A DNA stretch of 25,754 bases from CAZOIA01 sp964579675 (lineage in GTDB: Bacteria; Planctomycetota; Phycisphaerae; UBA1845; PWPN01), in assembly GCA_964579675.1 (NCBI GenBank), contig CAZOIA010000069.1:1-25754 (forward strand), read 5' to 3'. Position numbers and translations under genes: made by a program. Below are positions 13,834-22,236 of the stretch, piece after piece; the first letter of the stretch is position 1, and each line of letters starts with the position of its first letter. The notes under the pieces are model-generated. The model ran no database searches. It had not been told where the DNA came from and was given only the letters and a program-made list of their open reading frames with translations.

Positions 13834-14517
13834 TCAAAGATCAGGTGCTTCGGCGCTCAGGACGTAACCGGCGCCGATCACCGTATGAATGAGTCGCTTG
13901 TCGAAGTCCTTGTCAACCTTCCGGCGGAGCATGCTCACGTAGACATCGATCACATTGCTGTCGCTATCAAAGTTCATGTCCCAGACATGCTCCCCGATAG
14001 CCGTCCGGGACAGCACGCGATTGGCGTTCCGCATGAAGTATTCCAGCAGCGCGAATTCCTTGGTCGTCAGCTTGATCCTGTGGCCCGCCCGCGTGATCTT
14101 GCGGCTCATGAGGTCCATCTCGACGTCCTCGAACCGCAGGATGGACGATTCCTGGGCCTGGCGTCGCCGCAGCAGGGCTCTCACTCGCGCTGTCAATTCC
14201 GCGAATTCAAAGGGCTTGATGAGGTAATCGTCAGCTCCAGCGTCGAGCCCGGTCACTTTGTCGGCCGTGCTGGACAGGGCGGTCAGCATCAGAATGGGTG
14301 TCGTCACACCCCGTCGGCGGAGATTCCTGCACACCTGGAGGCCGTCTTCATCCGGCAACATGACATCCAAGATGATGACATCATAGGGCTCGGATGCGGC
14401 CATCTCCTCGCCGTCGTACCCTCGGTGAGCCACATCAACCGCGTGTCCCTGCTCGCTGAAGCCCTGTCGCACGAACCCCGCCATCTTGGGGTTGTCTTCG
14501 ATCACAAGCAGTCGCAT
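13834..14517 (-). CDS. OmpR/PhoB-family response regulator
   Basis: This encodes 227 residues. The receiver domain (about 1-115) has the acidic pair at 7-8, phosphorylation site Asp51 in ILDVMLPDEDG, Thr79 and Lys101 in LIKPFEF. The C-terminal winged helix (about 130-225) carries the typical TTKEFALLEYFMRNANRVLSR and DVYVSMLRRKVD stretches. It resembles the CusR/MtrA group. A good binding site (GAGGG) lies seven bases before ATG 14517. It is the first gene of the long minus-strand run and is followed by its kinase. The promoter and a candidate autoregulatory repeat are visible upstream. Confidence 0.95.
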   Translation of the reverse strand: MRLLVIEDNPKMAGFVRQGFSEQGHAVDVAHRGYDGEEMAASEPYDVIILDVMLPDEDGLQVCRNLRRRGVTTPILMLTALSSTADKVTGLDAGADDYLIKPFEFAELTARVRALLRRRQAQESSILRFEDVEMDLMSRKITRAGHRIKLTTKEFALLEYFMRNANRVLSRTAIGEHVWDMNFDSDSNVIDVYVSMLRRKVDKDFDKRLIHTVIGAGYVLSAEAPDL

Positions 14518-14563
14518 GGTAGTCCCTCGGCCAAGAGCTCCTGGAGAGCCGCATCACTCATAG

Positions 14564-14592
14564 ATTCTGACATCTCCGACGGCGCTTATCAA
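14564..14592 (-). promoter_or_regulatory. Candidate sigma-70-type promoter of the two-component operon
   Basis: On the minus strand TTGATA (14592-14587) and CAGAAT (14569-14564) are separated by exactly 17 bases, matching TTGACA five of six and TATAAT four of six. Transcription would begin near 14557, giving a leader of about 40 bases before ATG 14517. The match is good but was found by eye. Confidence 0.4.
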
Positions 14593-14620
14593 CTCCCACG
14601 GCCGCCTCGGGATGAACGCA

Positions 14621-14640
14621 ATTTAATCCGCATTTCACCC
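14621..14640 (-). promoter_or_regulatory. Tandem 11-bp-spaced repeat with the shared box, likely response regulator site
   Basis: ATTTAATCC (14621) and ATTTCACCC (14632) are direct repeats with an 11-base period, the spacing expected for two OmpR/PhoB-type subunits bound on one face of DNA. The 15 bases TAATCCGCATTTCAC (14624-14638) recur at 12313-12327. The site centre lies about 70-75 bases upstream of the predicted transcription start, which suits activation. The regulator identity is inferred. Confidence 0.5.
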
Positions 14641-14820
14641 CGGCTTCAGGAGCGGCGTCTATACTTCCGCGAGCACAAGCCGGCCAGGGTTCCTCGGAGC
14701 CTCGTCTTTGGACGGCTTTCCCCGCCCGGCTTCTGAGGAATCCGTCGGATGCTTCCAAGCGGTAGGAAGACTTGAATCACTGGTCCCCCGCAGTCATGCA
14801 TTAGAGTTGGAGTTTCGACA

Positions 14821-15834
14821 ATGCCACCCCAAGTTGAAGATCCCCGCCGAAGGTTGCTGAGCCGATACAGCAACAACCCCATCCTGACGGCCTACCACTG
14901 GCCGTATTTCGTGAACTCGGTCTTCAACCCGGGCGCGGTCCGACTGCCCTCCGGGGAGACGCTCCTCCTCTGCCGGGTCGAGGACTGCTCAGGACGGTCT
15001 CACCTGTGTGCGGCCCGCTCGGCCGACGGGATGACCAATTGGGAAATTGATCCTGAGCCCACCCTGTTTCCGGATGACGAGGGCCACCCCGAAGAGCAAT
15101 GGGGTATCGAAGACCCCCGCGTGGTGTGGGTGCCGGAACTGGAAAAGTACGCGGTGACCTACACCTGCTACTCGCCGCCCGGCCCGGGTGTAGCCCTGGC
15201 CCTGACCAGGGATTTCAAGGAGTTCGAGCGACTAGGCAACATCATGCCTCCGGAGGACAAAGATGCCGCTCTGTTACCTCGGCGTTTCGGGGACCGTTGG
15301 GCTCTGATTCATCGACCGGTGGCCGCCTCCGGCCTGGCCCACATCTGGATCTCCTTCTCCTTGGACCTGAGGCACTGGGGAGACCATAAAGTCGTCCTCA
15401 AGGCCAAGAGGGGACCCTGGTGGGATGCCTACAAGATAGGTCTCTCGGCACCGCCCGTCGAGACACCTGAGGGCTGGCTCGTCATCTACCACGGTTCGCG
15501 TACAACTCCCGCGGGATGTCTCTACCGACTGGGTGTGGCACTGCTCGATCTGGAAGATCCGTGCAAGTGCCTGCGGCGAGGCGAGAAGTGGATCATGGGC
15601 CCCGAAGCAGACTACGAGCGCAACGGCGACGTCGGCTATGTCGTCTTCCCGTGCGGCTACACCATCAGCGACGACCGAGACACAATCAACCTGTATTACG
15701 GCGCAGCCGACACCTCAATCGGACTGGCAAGAGGCAGTATCCGGGGAATCCTCAACTGGCTTAAGGAGAATGCGCCTCCGGAGTGCGAGCGGGCCAAGGA
15801 AAGCAAGCTCACGGAATCCATGTGGTGCGGCTGA
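14821..15834 (+). CDS. GH130-family glycoside phosphorylase/hydrolase
   Basis: This encodes 337 residues with a five-bladed propeller layout typical of GH130 (beta-mannoside phosphorylases and related hydrolases). Diagnostic stretches are FNPGAVRL (35-42), CRVED (51-55), GIEDPRVVW with the likely catalytic Asp98, YTCYSP, and the C-terminal GAADTSIGLA. Phosphorylase members use Arg/His residues to hold phosphate, and hydrolase members lack some of them; I cannot decide between the two. ATG 14821 has GGAG upstream. It precedes pgsB by 37 bases on the same strand. GH130 enzymes are also common beside family-4 glycosyltransferases such as those at 20937 and 22941, so it may act on a mannose-containing surface or storage glycan. 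Confidence 0.9.
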   Translation: MPPQVEDPRRRLLSRYSNNPILTAYHWPYFVNSVFNPGAVRLPSGETLLLCRVEDCSGRSHLCAARSADGMTNWEIDPEPTLFPDDEGHPEEQWGIEDPRVVWVPELEKYAVTYTCYSPPGPGVALALTRDFKEFERLGNIMPPEDKDAALLPRRFGDRWALIHRPVAASGLAHIWISFSLDLRHWGDHKVVLKAKRGPWWDAYKIGLSAPPVETPEGWLVIYHGSRTTPAGCLYRLGVALLDLEDPCKCLRRGEKWIMGPEADYERNGDVGYVVFPCGYTISDDRDTINLYYGAADTSIGLARGSIRGILNWLKENAPPECERAKESKLTESMWCG

Positions 15835-15871
15835 GCAGGTTCTTCCGGCAGAGCGAGGTAGAGGCACACTC

Positions 15872-17068
15872 ATGACTGGATTCTGGATACTCTCGGTTGT
15901 GACGATTGTGGTTATGGTCGGCGGGGTGATCGAAGGGGTGCTTCATCGCCGCAATCTCAGCCGGATCCCGATCCGAGTCCACGTCAACGGCACCCGGGGG
16001 AAATCCAGCGTGGTTCGGTTGACTGCCGCCGGCCTGCGTGAAGCCGGCATCACCACATGCGCGAAAACGACGGGTTCGCTGGCGCGAATGATCTTCCCCG
16101 ATGGTTCGGAGTGTCCGGTATTTCGGCCTGCGGGCGCCAACGTCATCGAGCAGGTGCGAATCGTGGGAGCGGCCGTGGGCAATCATGCCAAGGCCCTGGT
16201 GATTGAATGCATGGCCCTGCAACCATTCCTTCAATGGTTCTCCGAATCCAGGCTGGTTCGGGCTACACACGGCGTCGTCACCAACGCCCGCGCGGATCAC
16301 CTGGATCTGATGGGGCCGACGGAGGACAACGTGGCCAGGGCACTGGCCGGCATGGTACCTATCAAGGCCAAGCTGTTCACGGGTGAGAAGCGCCATCTGG
16401 ATGTTTTCAAGCAGGCGGCGAAGGACCGGGGTACGGAGCTCGTTGAAGTCAGCGATGAAGAAGCGGCGGGCGTCACGCCGGAAGAGCTGGCCCGATTCCC
16501 CTATATGGAGCACGCCGAGAACGTGGCACTCGCACTCCGTGTCTGTAGTGATCTGGGCGTTGACCGTGGAACTGCACTCCGCGGCATGTGGAAGGCTCGT
16601 CCGGACCCCGGCGTCATGACCACGCATGAGGTGGATTTCTTCGGGCGACGCCTCGTTTTCGTCAACGGCTTTGCCGCCAACGACCCTGAGTCCACCGAAC
16701 GTGTCTGGAACATAGCGATCGAACGCTTCCCGGACGTCCAGACGCGGATCGCCATCTTCAACTGCCGGCTGGATCGGCCGGACCGCTCTGTTCAGCTCGG
16801 CCGGGCCTGCGTCGCCTGGCAGCCAGCCGATCATTATGTCCTCGTCGGCACGGGTACGTACATCTTTGCCCGCGCTGCGTCCAAACAGGGCTTGGACATG
16901 CGGAAGGTTGTCGTCGCCGAGAATCAGCGAGCAGATGACATCTTCGAGATCGTCGTTGGGCTGACAGGCAGATCTTCTCTGGTGATGGGCATGTGCAACA
17001 TTGGAGGACAGGGGCTCGAACTCGTGCAGTATTTCCGCAACCGCTGTGCCCTGGAGACCTCATTATGA
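15872..17068 (+). CDS. pgsB: Poly-gamma-glutamate synthase subunit PgsB/CapB
   Basis: This encodes 398 residues from ATG 15872, with GAGG about eight bases upstream; the frame is open further upstream but that part overlaps the GH130 gene. An N-terminal membrane helix (about 5-21) is followed by the Mur-ligase-like ATP site HVNGTRGKSS (37-46). Next come HGVVTNARADHLDLMG and a C-terminal stretch with NIGGQGLELV. PgsB ligates glutamate through gamma-amide bonds at the membrane, together with PgsC. Its stop overlaps the start of pgsC (ATGA 17065-17068). Length matches the family (about 390-400). No pgsA/capA gene is seen in the window. Confidence 0.95.
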   Translation: MTGFWILSVVTIVVMVGGVIEGVLHRRNLSRIPIRVHVNGTRGKSSVVRLTAAGLREAGITTCAKTTGSLARMIFPDGSECPVFRPAGANVIEQVRIVGAAVGNHAKALVIECMALQPFLQWFSESRLVRATHGVVTNARADHLDLMGPTEDNVARALAGMVPIKAKLFTGEKRHLDVFKQAAKDRGTELVEVSDEEAAGVTPEELARFPYMEHAENVALALRVCSDLGVDRGTALRGMWKARPDPGVMTTHEVDFFGRRLVFVNGFAANDPESTERVWNIAIERFPDVQTRIAIFNCRLDRPDRSVQLGRACVAWQPADHYVLVGTGTYIFARAASKQGLDMRKVVVAENQRADDIFEIVVGLTGRSSLVMGMCNIGGQGLELVQYFRNRCALETSL

Positions 17069-17526
17069 CCGATCTGCTGCCACTATCGATCGGGATCGGG
17101 TTGGTGGTGAGCCTCTTGTTCTCGGAAGTGTTCGGCCTGGCAGCAGGAGGCATGGTCGTTCCCGGCTACATTGCACTCCATCTAGCTCGCCCGGTGGACG
17201 TTATTCTCACTCTCGGCGCCGCCTTTGCAACCTTTGCCGTCGTGCACTCAGTTTCCTCGATCGTCATCGTTTACGGTCGACGCCGCACCGTTCTCATGAT
17301 CCTGGTGGGCTACCTCATCGGGGCGCTGGTTCGGGGATTCACCGGCGACGAGATTGAGCCACTGGCGAACCTGGATTTCACTGTCATCGGGTACATCATA
17401 CCGGGTCTTATCGCCATATGGATGGATCGACAGGGACTGGTGGAGACACTCAGTTCTCTGTTGGCGGCTTCTGTGGTGGTGCGACTTGTTCTCGTCCTGT
17501 GTGTCGGTGCGGAGCTGCAATCATGA
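17065..17526 (+). CDS. pgsC: Poly-gamma-glutamate synthase subunit PgsC/CapC
   Basis: This encodes 153 residues, close to the family's usual 149. It is very hydrophobic with about four to five membrane segments: 5-24, 28-42, 45-67, 73-87 and a C-terminal one near 130-148. It keeps the family pattern AAGGMVVPGYIAL (about 26-38). PgsC forms the membrane part of the PgsB-PgsC synthase. It overlaps pgsB at ATGA and overlaps the next gene the same way (17523-17526), giving three coupled genes. Confidence 0.93.
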   Translation: MTDLLPLSIGIGLVVSLLFSEVFGLAAGGMVVPGYIALHLARPVDVILTLGAAFATFAVVHSVSSIVIVYGRRRTVLMILVGYLIGALVRGFTGDEIEPLANLDFTVIGYIIPGLIAIWMDRQGLVETLSSLLAASVVVRLVLVLCVGAELQS

Positions 17527-18674
17527 AAAAGCTCTACTGGCGGCCTCGCGGCATCTCTCGCTCCGTGCTCGTCCTGATCGCTCTGCTTTCGCTCCTTGGA
17601 CTGATTGCGGTCGAGTTCCTGGAGACGAGGCAGAGGCAACCGCACTACGGTGAGAAGCTTCAGGCCGCCCAACTCGCCCTGGAAGCCATGGAAATCATCA
17701 AGGCGGAACGGTTGGCCAGGGGCGCAGAGATTGATCCGGAGATTGATCCAGCCGAATCCGGTCTCATTGGCTTACCGATGTCGTCGGTGACCACGGTCAC
17801 AGGCTGGGTCTCGGCCAAGCAGACTTCCGTGAACCCCAACTTCGCCGCCGTGGTTGTCGAGATGCTGAAGGGGGCCGGGGTCAAGAAGGGAGACGTGGTC
17901 GCTGTCGGCATTTCGGGATCCTTTCCGGCGCTGAATATCTGCATCTATGCAGCCATGCGAACGCTTGAACTCAAACCGATCATCATTTCGAGTGTTTCGG
18001 CATCCCAATTCGGGGCCAACGACCCGGAGTTCCTGTGGGTCGACATGGAGAGGGTCCTGCATGAACGCAACAGGGAGAAGTTCGCGTTTCGTTCTGTAGC
18101 CGCGTCGCCGGGCGGAGTGGAGGATCGCGGACTCGGCATGTCAAAAGAAGGCCGGCAGGCGTTGAATGCAGCCATCGAGCGGAATGGACTTGTCTTCCTC
18201 AAGCCGAACGATTTCAAGGACAGCATAGACAAGCGCATGACCATTTTTGCGCAACGCGCTGGGGGGAAAGCGATCAAGGCCTACATCAACATCGGTGGCG
18301 GGACGATCTCGGTTGGCACCGCATCAGGCAAACGGCTTTTTCACGTCGGCTTGAACCTGCGGAAACCGGCTGGCACCCGTCCCGCCGATTCCGTGATGAG
18401 CCGCTTTGTTGATCAGGGTGTACCGGTCATTCATCTCACGAAGATAGAAGACCTGGCTCGGCGTTATGGTTTACCCATTCAGCCCACGATGATACCGGCC
18501 CCTGGTGAAGGACGGGTGTTTTACCGCGAGGAATACAACCCCTGGCTCGCTTGTGGTGTTCTGCTGGGGATCATCCTCAGCCTGTATGCGTTCGCCCGCT
18601 CCGAAGTGGGATACCACATTCTGCAAACCACAGCTCGGAAGAGAAACGATCTCTTCCGCGAACCGATGGTCTGA
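17523..18674 (+). CDS. Poly-gamma-glutamate system protein
   Basis: This encodes 383 residues from ATG 17523, overlapping the pgsC stop. One membrane helix lies near the N-terminus (about 13-30) and one near the C-terminus (about 340-358). Between them is a soluble region with VAVGISGSFPALN (about 122-134), GLGMSKEGRQAL and YINIGGGTISVG (about 256-267). This order and layout match the protein annotated as poly-gamma-glutamate system protein, which accompanies PgsB and PgsC. Its biochemical role is not established; the middle domain has Gly-rich loops like a nucleotide- or substrate-binding fold. It may take over the role of the absent PgsA. Confidence 0.85.
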   Translation: MKKLYWRPRGISRSVLVLIALLSLLGLIAVEFLETRQRQPHYGEKLQAAQLALEAMEIIKAERLARGAEIDPEIDPAESGLIGLPMSSVTTVTGWVSAKQTSVNPNFAAVVVEMLKGAGVKKGDVVAVGISGSFPALNICIYAAMRTLELKPIIISSVSASQFGANDPEFLWVDMERVLHERNREKFAFRSVAASPGGVEDRGLGMSKEGRQALNAAIERNGLVFLKPNDFKDSIDKRMTIFAQRAGGKAIKAYINIGGGTISVGTASGKRLFHVGLNLRKPAGTRPADSVMSRFVDQGVPVIHLTKIEDLARRYGLPIQPTMIPAPGEGRVFYREEYNPWLACGVLLGIILSLYAFARSEVGYHILQTTARKRNDLFREPMV

Positions 18675-18726
18675 GTCAACGCCAGCCTTTGTAAGACAGG
18701 TGTGTTGCTCTGGGGAGAGTACGTCA

Positions 18727-20241
18727 ATGACAGAGCCCACTCATTCATCTCGATGGTTGACCGCTGCTGTAGCGATTCTGTGCGCCAAGCCGGATGTATG
18801 CTTGCCGCAATCGCTGAAGCCGGAGACACCTCCGGGTATTGCTCAAGTTGACGACCCGGATAGAGGACCCATAGCCCCCGCCGAGATCCTGTCGCAAGCC
18901 TTTCAAAGGGCTGTAAGGGCCGTCTCACCATCTGTTGTGAACATCAGGGCCATCAAATGGACGCAACGATACGAATTGTCGTCTCCCAGCCGGCATTCGG
19001 CGTCGTACGATCCGCTCAAGCAGTTCTTCGGCAAGGAGTTCCTGGATCGATTTTTCGAACAGCGCGCCCCCGTCCGGGGTTACGAGCACCGGACTGTGGG
19101 TACCGGCGTCGTTGTGACCAAAGATGGCTACGTGTTAACGAACGAACTCATCGTTGCCAATGCGGGCGAGGTCGTCGTGGGGCTCCCGGACGGCAGAAGC
19201 TTCGAGGCCGATATCATCGGGATCGACATCAAAACCGACCTTGCCCTGCTCAAGATTGAGGGAGCCTCGTTGACACCTGGTAGGCTGGGAGATACTCAAG
19301 AGGCCGAGGTCGGCGACTGGGTGGTTGCGGTGGGTAATCCCTTTAGTCTTTCACACACGTTGGCTACTGGCGTCATCAGTGCCAAGGGTCGAGCCAATGC
19401 GGCTATCACCGCTTATGAAGATTTCCTCCAAACCGATGCCCCCATACATGCGGGTAACACGGGAGGCCCGCTGGTTGATCTGCAGGGCAGAGTGGTTGGG
19501 ATCTGCACGGCCAGGCCATGGGGCGGCAACGCGGTTCCTGGCATGGGATTTGCCGTGCCCAGTAGCATGGCCCGAGTCGTGATGGACGATCTCATTCAGG
19601 ATGGAGTCGTGCAAAGAGGGTCCATCGGAATCATCGTCCAGAACCTGAATAGGGATTTGGCCATGTCCTTCGGGCACAAAGACGCAAATGGCGTCTTGGT
19701 CGCTGACGTCGCCCCCGAAGGCCCCGCTGAAACGGCCGGCGTGCGGCCGGGGGATATCATCCTCGCCTTCGACGGCCACGAAACTCCCGGCGTCAATGAG
19801 TATCGAAGTATCGTGGCGGGCACACGGCCCGGGAGAGGAGTGGCCGTCGAGTTCTACAGGGGCGGCCAGAAGCAAACGACGCAGGTGCAGGTTCAAAACG
19901 CTGCTGCTCAAGTGAGGCTGCCCAGAGGCAAGCAGCACCCGGTTGGGTTGGGCTTGACGTTGCGAACACTGTCGGCCTTGGAGGCGGCGCGAATGGGCCT
20001 GGAACGCACCAGAGGGGTACTTGTGACCAACGTCGATTCCGGCACTCTTGCCATGCGAGCGGGGATTCGCCCCGACGACATCATCGTCGCCGTGGGTGAC
20101 AGAAGTGTTTCTGACGTTGCCGGTTTCCACGGTGCCCTCAAAGCACACGATCTCAGTCAGGGCGTTCGCTTTCAGCTTGTGACCGAGGGAACTCGAAGGT
20201 TTGTGTTCCTGAAGCGACACGCATCCCCGCCGCAGCCCTAA
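18727..20241 (+). CDS. HtrA/DegP-like protein lacking catalytic His and Ser (predicted pseudoprotease)
   Basis: This encodes 504 residues from ATG 18727, with GGGGAGAG eight bases upstream. A trypsin-like domain (about 60-280) is followed by two PDZ domains (about 298-390 and 405-495). The family His motif TN(N/E)HVV reads TNELIV, with Leu141 (CTC) at the His position. The nucleophile motif GNSGGPL reads GNTGGPL, with Thr245 (ACG). Asp171 in KTDLALL is kept. Loss of two triad residues predicts no protease activity, so a chaperone or scaffold role is likely. A weak N-terminal hydrophobic stretch may be a signal. It lies 52 bases after the poly-gamma-glutamate genes and probably shares their transcript. 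Confidence 0.93.
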   Translation: MTEPTHSSRWLTAAVAILCAKPDVCLPQSLKPETPPGIAQVDDPDRGPIAPAEILSQAFQRAVRAVSPSVVNIRAIKWTQRYELSSPSRHSASYDPLKQFFGKEFLDRFFEQRAPVRGYEHRTVGTGVVVTKDGYVLTNELIVANAGEVVVGLPDGRSFEADIIGIDIKTDLALLKIEGASLTPGRLGDTQEAEVGDWVVAVGNPFSLSHTLATGVISAKGRANAAITAYEDFLQTDAPIHAGNTGGPLVDLQGRVVGICTARPWGGNAVPGMGFAVPSSMARVVMDDLIQDGVVQRGSIGIIVQNLNRDLAMSFGHKDANGVLVADVAPEGPAETAGVRPGDIILAFDGHETPGVNEYRSIVAGTRPGRGVAVEFYRGGQKQTTQVQVQNAAAQVRLPRGKQHPVGLGLTLRTLSALEAARMGLERTRGVLVTNVDSGTLAMRAGIRPDDIIVAVGDRSVSDVAGFHGALKAHDLSQGVRFQLVTEGTRRFVFLKRHASPPQP

Positions 20242-20316
20242 CACCTAGCATGGTCTTGACTTGGCACTGCTTTGACTCACGTCGGTGGGCCTTGAACTAT
20301 CGGAAACACGGCTGGT

Positions 20317-20331
20317 TCCAGGAGTCCTGGA
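20317..20331. promoter_or_regulatory. 15-base palindrome, possible operator
   Basis: TCCAGGAGTCCTGGA is a perfect palindrome around a central G. It lies 76 bases after the HtrA-like stop and about 140 bases before the zinc-ribbon gene. The one-base centre is too tight for an RNA hairpin without loss of pairs, so a protein-binding dyad is more likely. Confidence 0.35.
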
Positions 20332-20360
20332 CGGGATTAAGAGATTTTCATCCCGCTTTC
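20332..20360 (+). terminator. Weak terminator-like hairpin after the HtrA-like gene
   Basis: CGGGAT (20332-20337) pairs with ATCCCG (20350-20355) around a 12-base loop and is followed by CTTTC. The stem is short and the T run poor, so termination would be partial. It is the only candidate between the poly-gamma-glutamate group and the glycosyltransferase group. Confidence 0.3.
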
Positions 20361-20468
20361 ACGGCCGCTTCACCCTTGTGAGCTATTCTTCTTCTGAGTC
20401 AGCAGGAGTCGGCCCGCGCTGGCCAGCTCTTCTGATGAACACACCTGCCCAACCGTGGGAGATGTGAC

Positions 20469-20804
20469 ATGGGCGCCACGATCCACGCTGTCGGCAATTC
20501 CCGTCCGGATGAGGAGGCCACTATGGCTGAGGCTGGTCCATCCGGCCCCCGCGGAGCCGCTTCGGACCGGCACCCAGTCGGCCTCGTCGCCTGCCCGAAT
20601 TGCGGCAAGAAGCTGCGCTGGCCGAATCGCTTATCCGGCGAAGCGGTTTGTCCCGCATGCAGGCTGAGGCTTGTCATCTTGAGAGAGCCGTCGGGGCAGT
20701 GCTCCGCCCAGGCCGAGAATGAAGGCTCGTTCGCAGAGATGATCTGTGACTGGCTTGATCCCGACGATGAGGACGACAAGGAAGGCGATGAAGATTCAGA
20801 CTAA
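20469..20804 (+). CDS. Small zinc-ribbon protein with acidic C-terminal tail
   Basis: This encodes 111 residues from ATG 20469, with GGGAGA about six bases upstream; ATG 20523 is an alternative start. A zinc ribbon lies at about residues 42-65: CPNCGKKLRW, then CPACRLRL 19 residues after the first Cys. The last 20 residues are almost all Asp, Glu and Ser (DPDDEDDKEGDEDSD). The N-terminal 35 residues are low in predicted structure. Ribbon plus acidic tail suggests a protein- or nucleic-acid-binding adaptor, but no specific family is recognised. It sits alone between two gaps of 227 and 132 bases. Confidence 0.75.
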   Translation: MGATIHAVGNSRPDEEATMAEAGPSGPRGAASDRHPVGLVACPNCGKKLRWPNRLSGEAVCPACRLRLVILREPSGQCSAQAENEGSFAEMICDWLDPDDEDDKEGDEDSD

Positions 20805-20936
20805 CCGAGAGTCTCCATGTCTCGCTCGACGAGATCATGCGGAAGCACTACGTGTGAGTTTGCCTTACCCCCGATCAAGCGGGAGAACGAAAAACCAGAC
20901 TGACGCCGTGTATTACTCCACGAATTGGTCCAACAA

Positions 20937-22223
20937 ATGACTGTCACCTCTGCTTCAACGCGCGGGAAGATCTTCGTTCTCGGTACTCACCTGCCAAGAC
21001 AATGCGGAATCGCGACGTTCACAAGCGACCTGAGCACCGCGATAGCCCAGGAGCTGGGCGCCAGCGACGAAGTCCCTGTGATTGCATTAGACGACACGGC
21101 AAGAGGCTACCGCTATCCGCATCGAGTGTGGTTCAGCATTCGGGCGGACAGTCAGGCCGACTACATGAGGGCTGCCAAATACGTGAACGCTCGTCCTGCC
21201 GATGCCGTGCTGGTCCAGCACGAATACGGGATATTCGGAGGTCCGGCTGGTGCACACATCCTTCACTTCATGCGGCGCATCCACGTTCCTGCGGTGACTA
21301 CGCTGCACACGGTGCTTGCCGATCCATCTTCCGAGGAACGCGAGGTCATGGAGGAGTTGTGCCGTCTGAGCAACCGCATCGTTGTCATGTGCGACGCGGC
21401 CCGGGACATCCTTGAGAGCGTGTATCGCGTTCCGGCGTCACGAATCGCACATATCCCCCACGGAATTCCGGACTTGCCTTACGCGGATCCCGGCTGTTTC
21501 AAGGACCGATTCACCGCGAATGGCAGCCCCATTCTTCTTACATTCGGCCTGCTTTCGCCGGGCAAAGGCATCGAGTTCATGATTGACGCGATGTCCCAAG
21601 TCATCAGTCACTGGCCGGACGCACTCTATATCGTGCTTGGAGCCACCCATCCGCATCTAAAGCGAGAACAGGGGGAGTCCTACCGAATCGGGTTGCAGAA
21701 ACGAGTGCACGAACTGGGCTTGTCGGACAATGTACGGTTCGTCAACGAGTTCGTTGAGATCCCGGAGCTTGGCCGGTACCTCCAGGCCGCTGATATCTAC
21801 GTGACGCCCTACCTTGGCGAGGCGCAGATTACCTCCGGGACGCTTGCGTACGCGCTGGGCGCCGGGAAGGCCGTGGTTTCTACGCCCTACAAGTACGCGC
21901 AGGATTCGCTCGCGGATGGCCGCGGGCTGCTGGTCCCGTTCCGAGATTCGAATGCCCTGGCGCAAGCTGTTGTTTACCTGCTCCGGAATGACGATGAACG
22001 CCTCCGGATGTGCAGACGGGCGTATCTGTTCGCTCGGCCGATGACCTGGAGCGAAGTGGCACGTCAATACCTCCGGCTGGCCAGAGTCGTGATCGCCGAG
22101 AAGTCGGCCGGGGTACATGCGCAGGCCGGCGCCCGAAGGCATCCCACGGGCCCAGCCAGTTCTTGTGAAGGCGAGGTCCTACATCCTCTGGTCCCTCCCC
22201 TGGCCGTAAGTTCAGCAAGCTGA
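20937..22223 (+). CDS. Family-4 glycosyltransferase
   Basis: This encodes 428 residues from ATG 20937; an upstream TTG at 20925 is also in frame. The GT-B fold is clear. The N-terminal Rossmann half starts KIFVLGTHLPRQCGIATFT (about 11-29), with VQHEYGIFGG (93-102). The C-terminal donor-binding half has LLTFGLLSPGKG (200-211), then GEAQITSGTLAYALGAGKAVV with Glu295. The RQCGIATFT start is typical of a GT4 subgroup often found beside GH130 proteins. The sugar donor and acceptor are unknown. The last 35 residues are polar and variable. A PIG-L gene starts 13 bases downstream. Confidence 0.9.
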   Translation: MTVTSASTRGKIFVLGTHLPRQCGIATFTSDLSTAIAQELGASDEVPVIALDDTARGYRYPHRVWFSIRADSQADYMRAAKYVNARPADAVLVQHEYGIFGGPAGAHILHFMRRIHVPAVTTLHTVLADPSSEEREVMEELCRLSNRIVVMCDAARDILESVYRVPASRIAHIPHGIPDLPYADPGCFKDRFTANGSPILLTFGLLSPGKGIEFMIDAMSQVISHWPDALYIVLGATHPHLKREQGESYRIGLQKRVHELGLSDNVRFVNEFVEIPELGRYLQAADIYVTPYLGEAQITSGTLAYALGAGKAVVSTPYKYAQDSLADGRGLLVPFRDSNALAQAVVYLLRNDDERLRMCRRAYLFARPMTWSEVARQYLRLARVVIAEKSAGVHAQAGARRHPTGPASSCEGEVLHPLVPPLAVSSAS

Positions 22224-22236
22224 GACCAACGGTGGA

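Larger units (their letters stand above)
14518..14820. other. Divergent intergenic region between the two-component operon and the GH130/pgs cluster
   Basis: These 303 bases separate the minus-strand regulator from the plus-strand glycosidase. They contain the candidate promoter at 14564-14592 and the direct repeat/shared box at 14621-14640. On the plus strand, the start of the GH130 gene has GGAG about 12 bases before ATG. I see no strong plus-strand -35/-10 pair and no additional gene. Confidence 0.6.
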
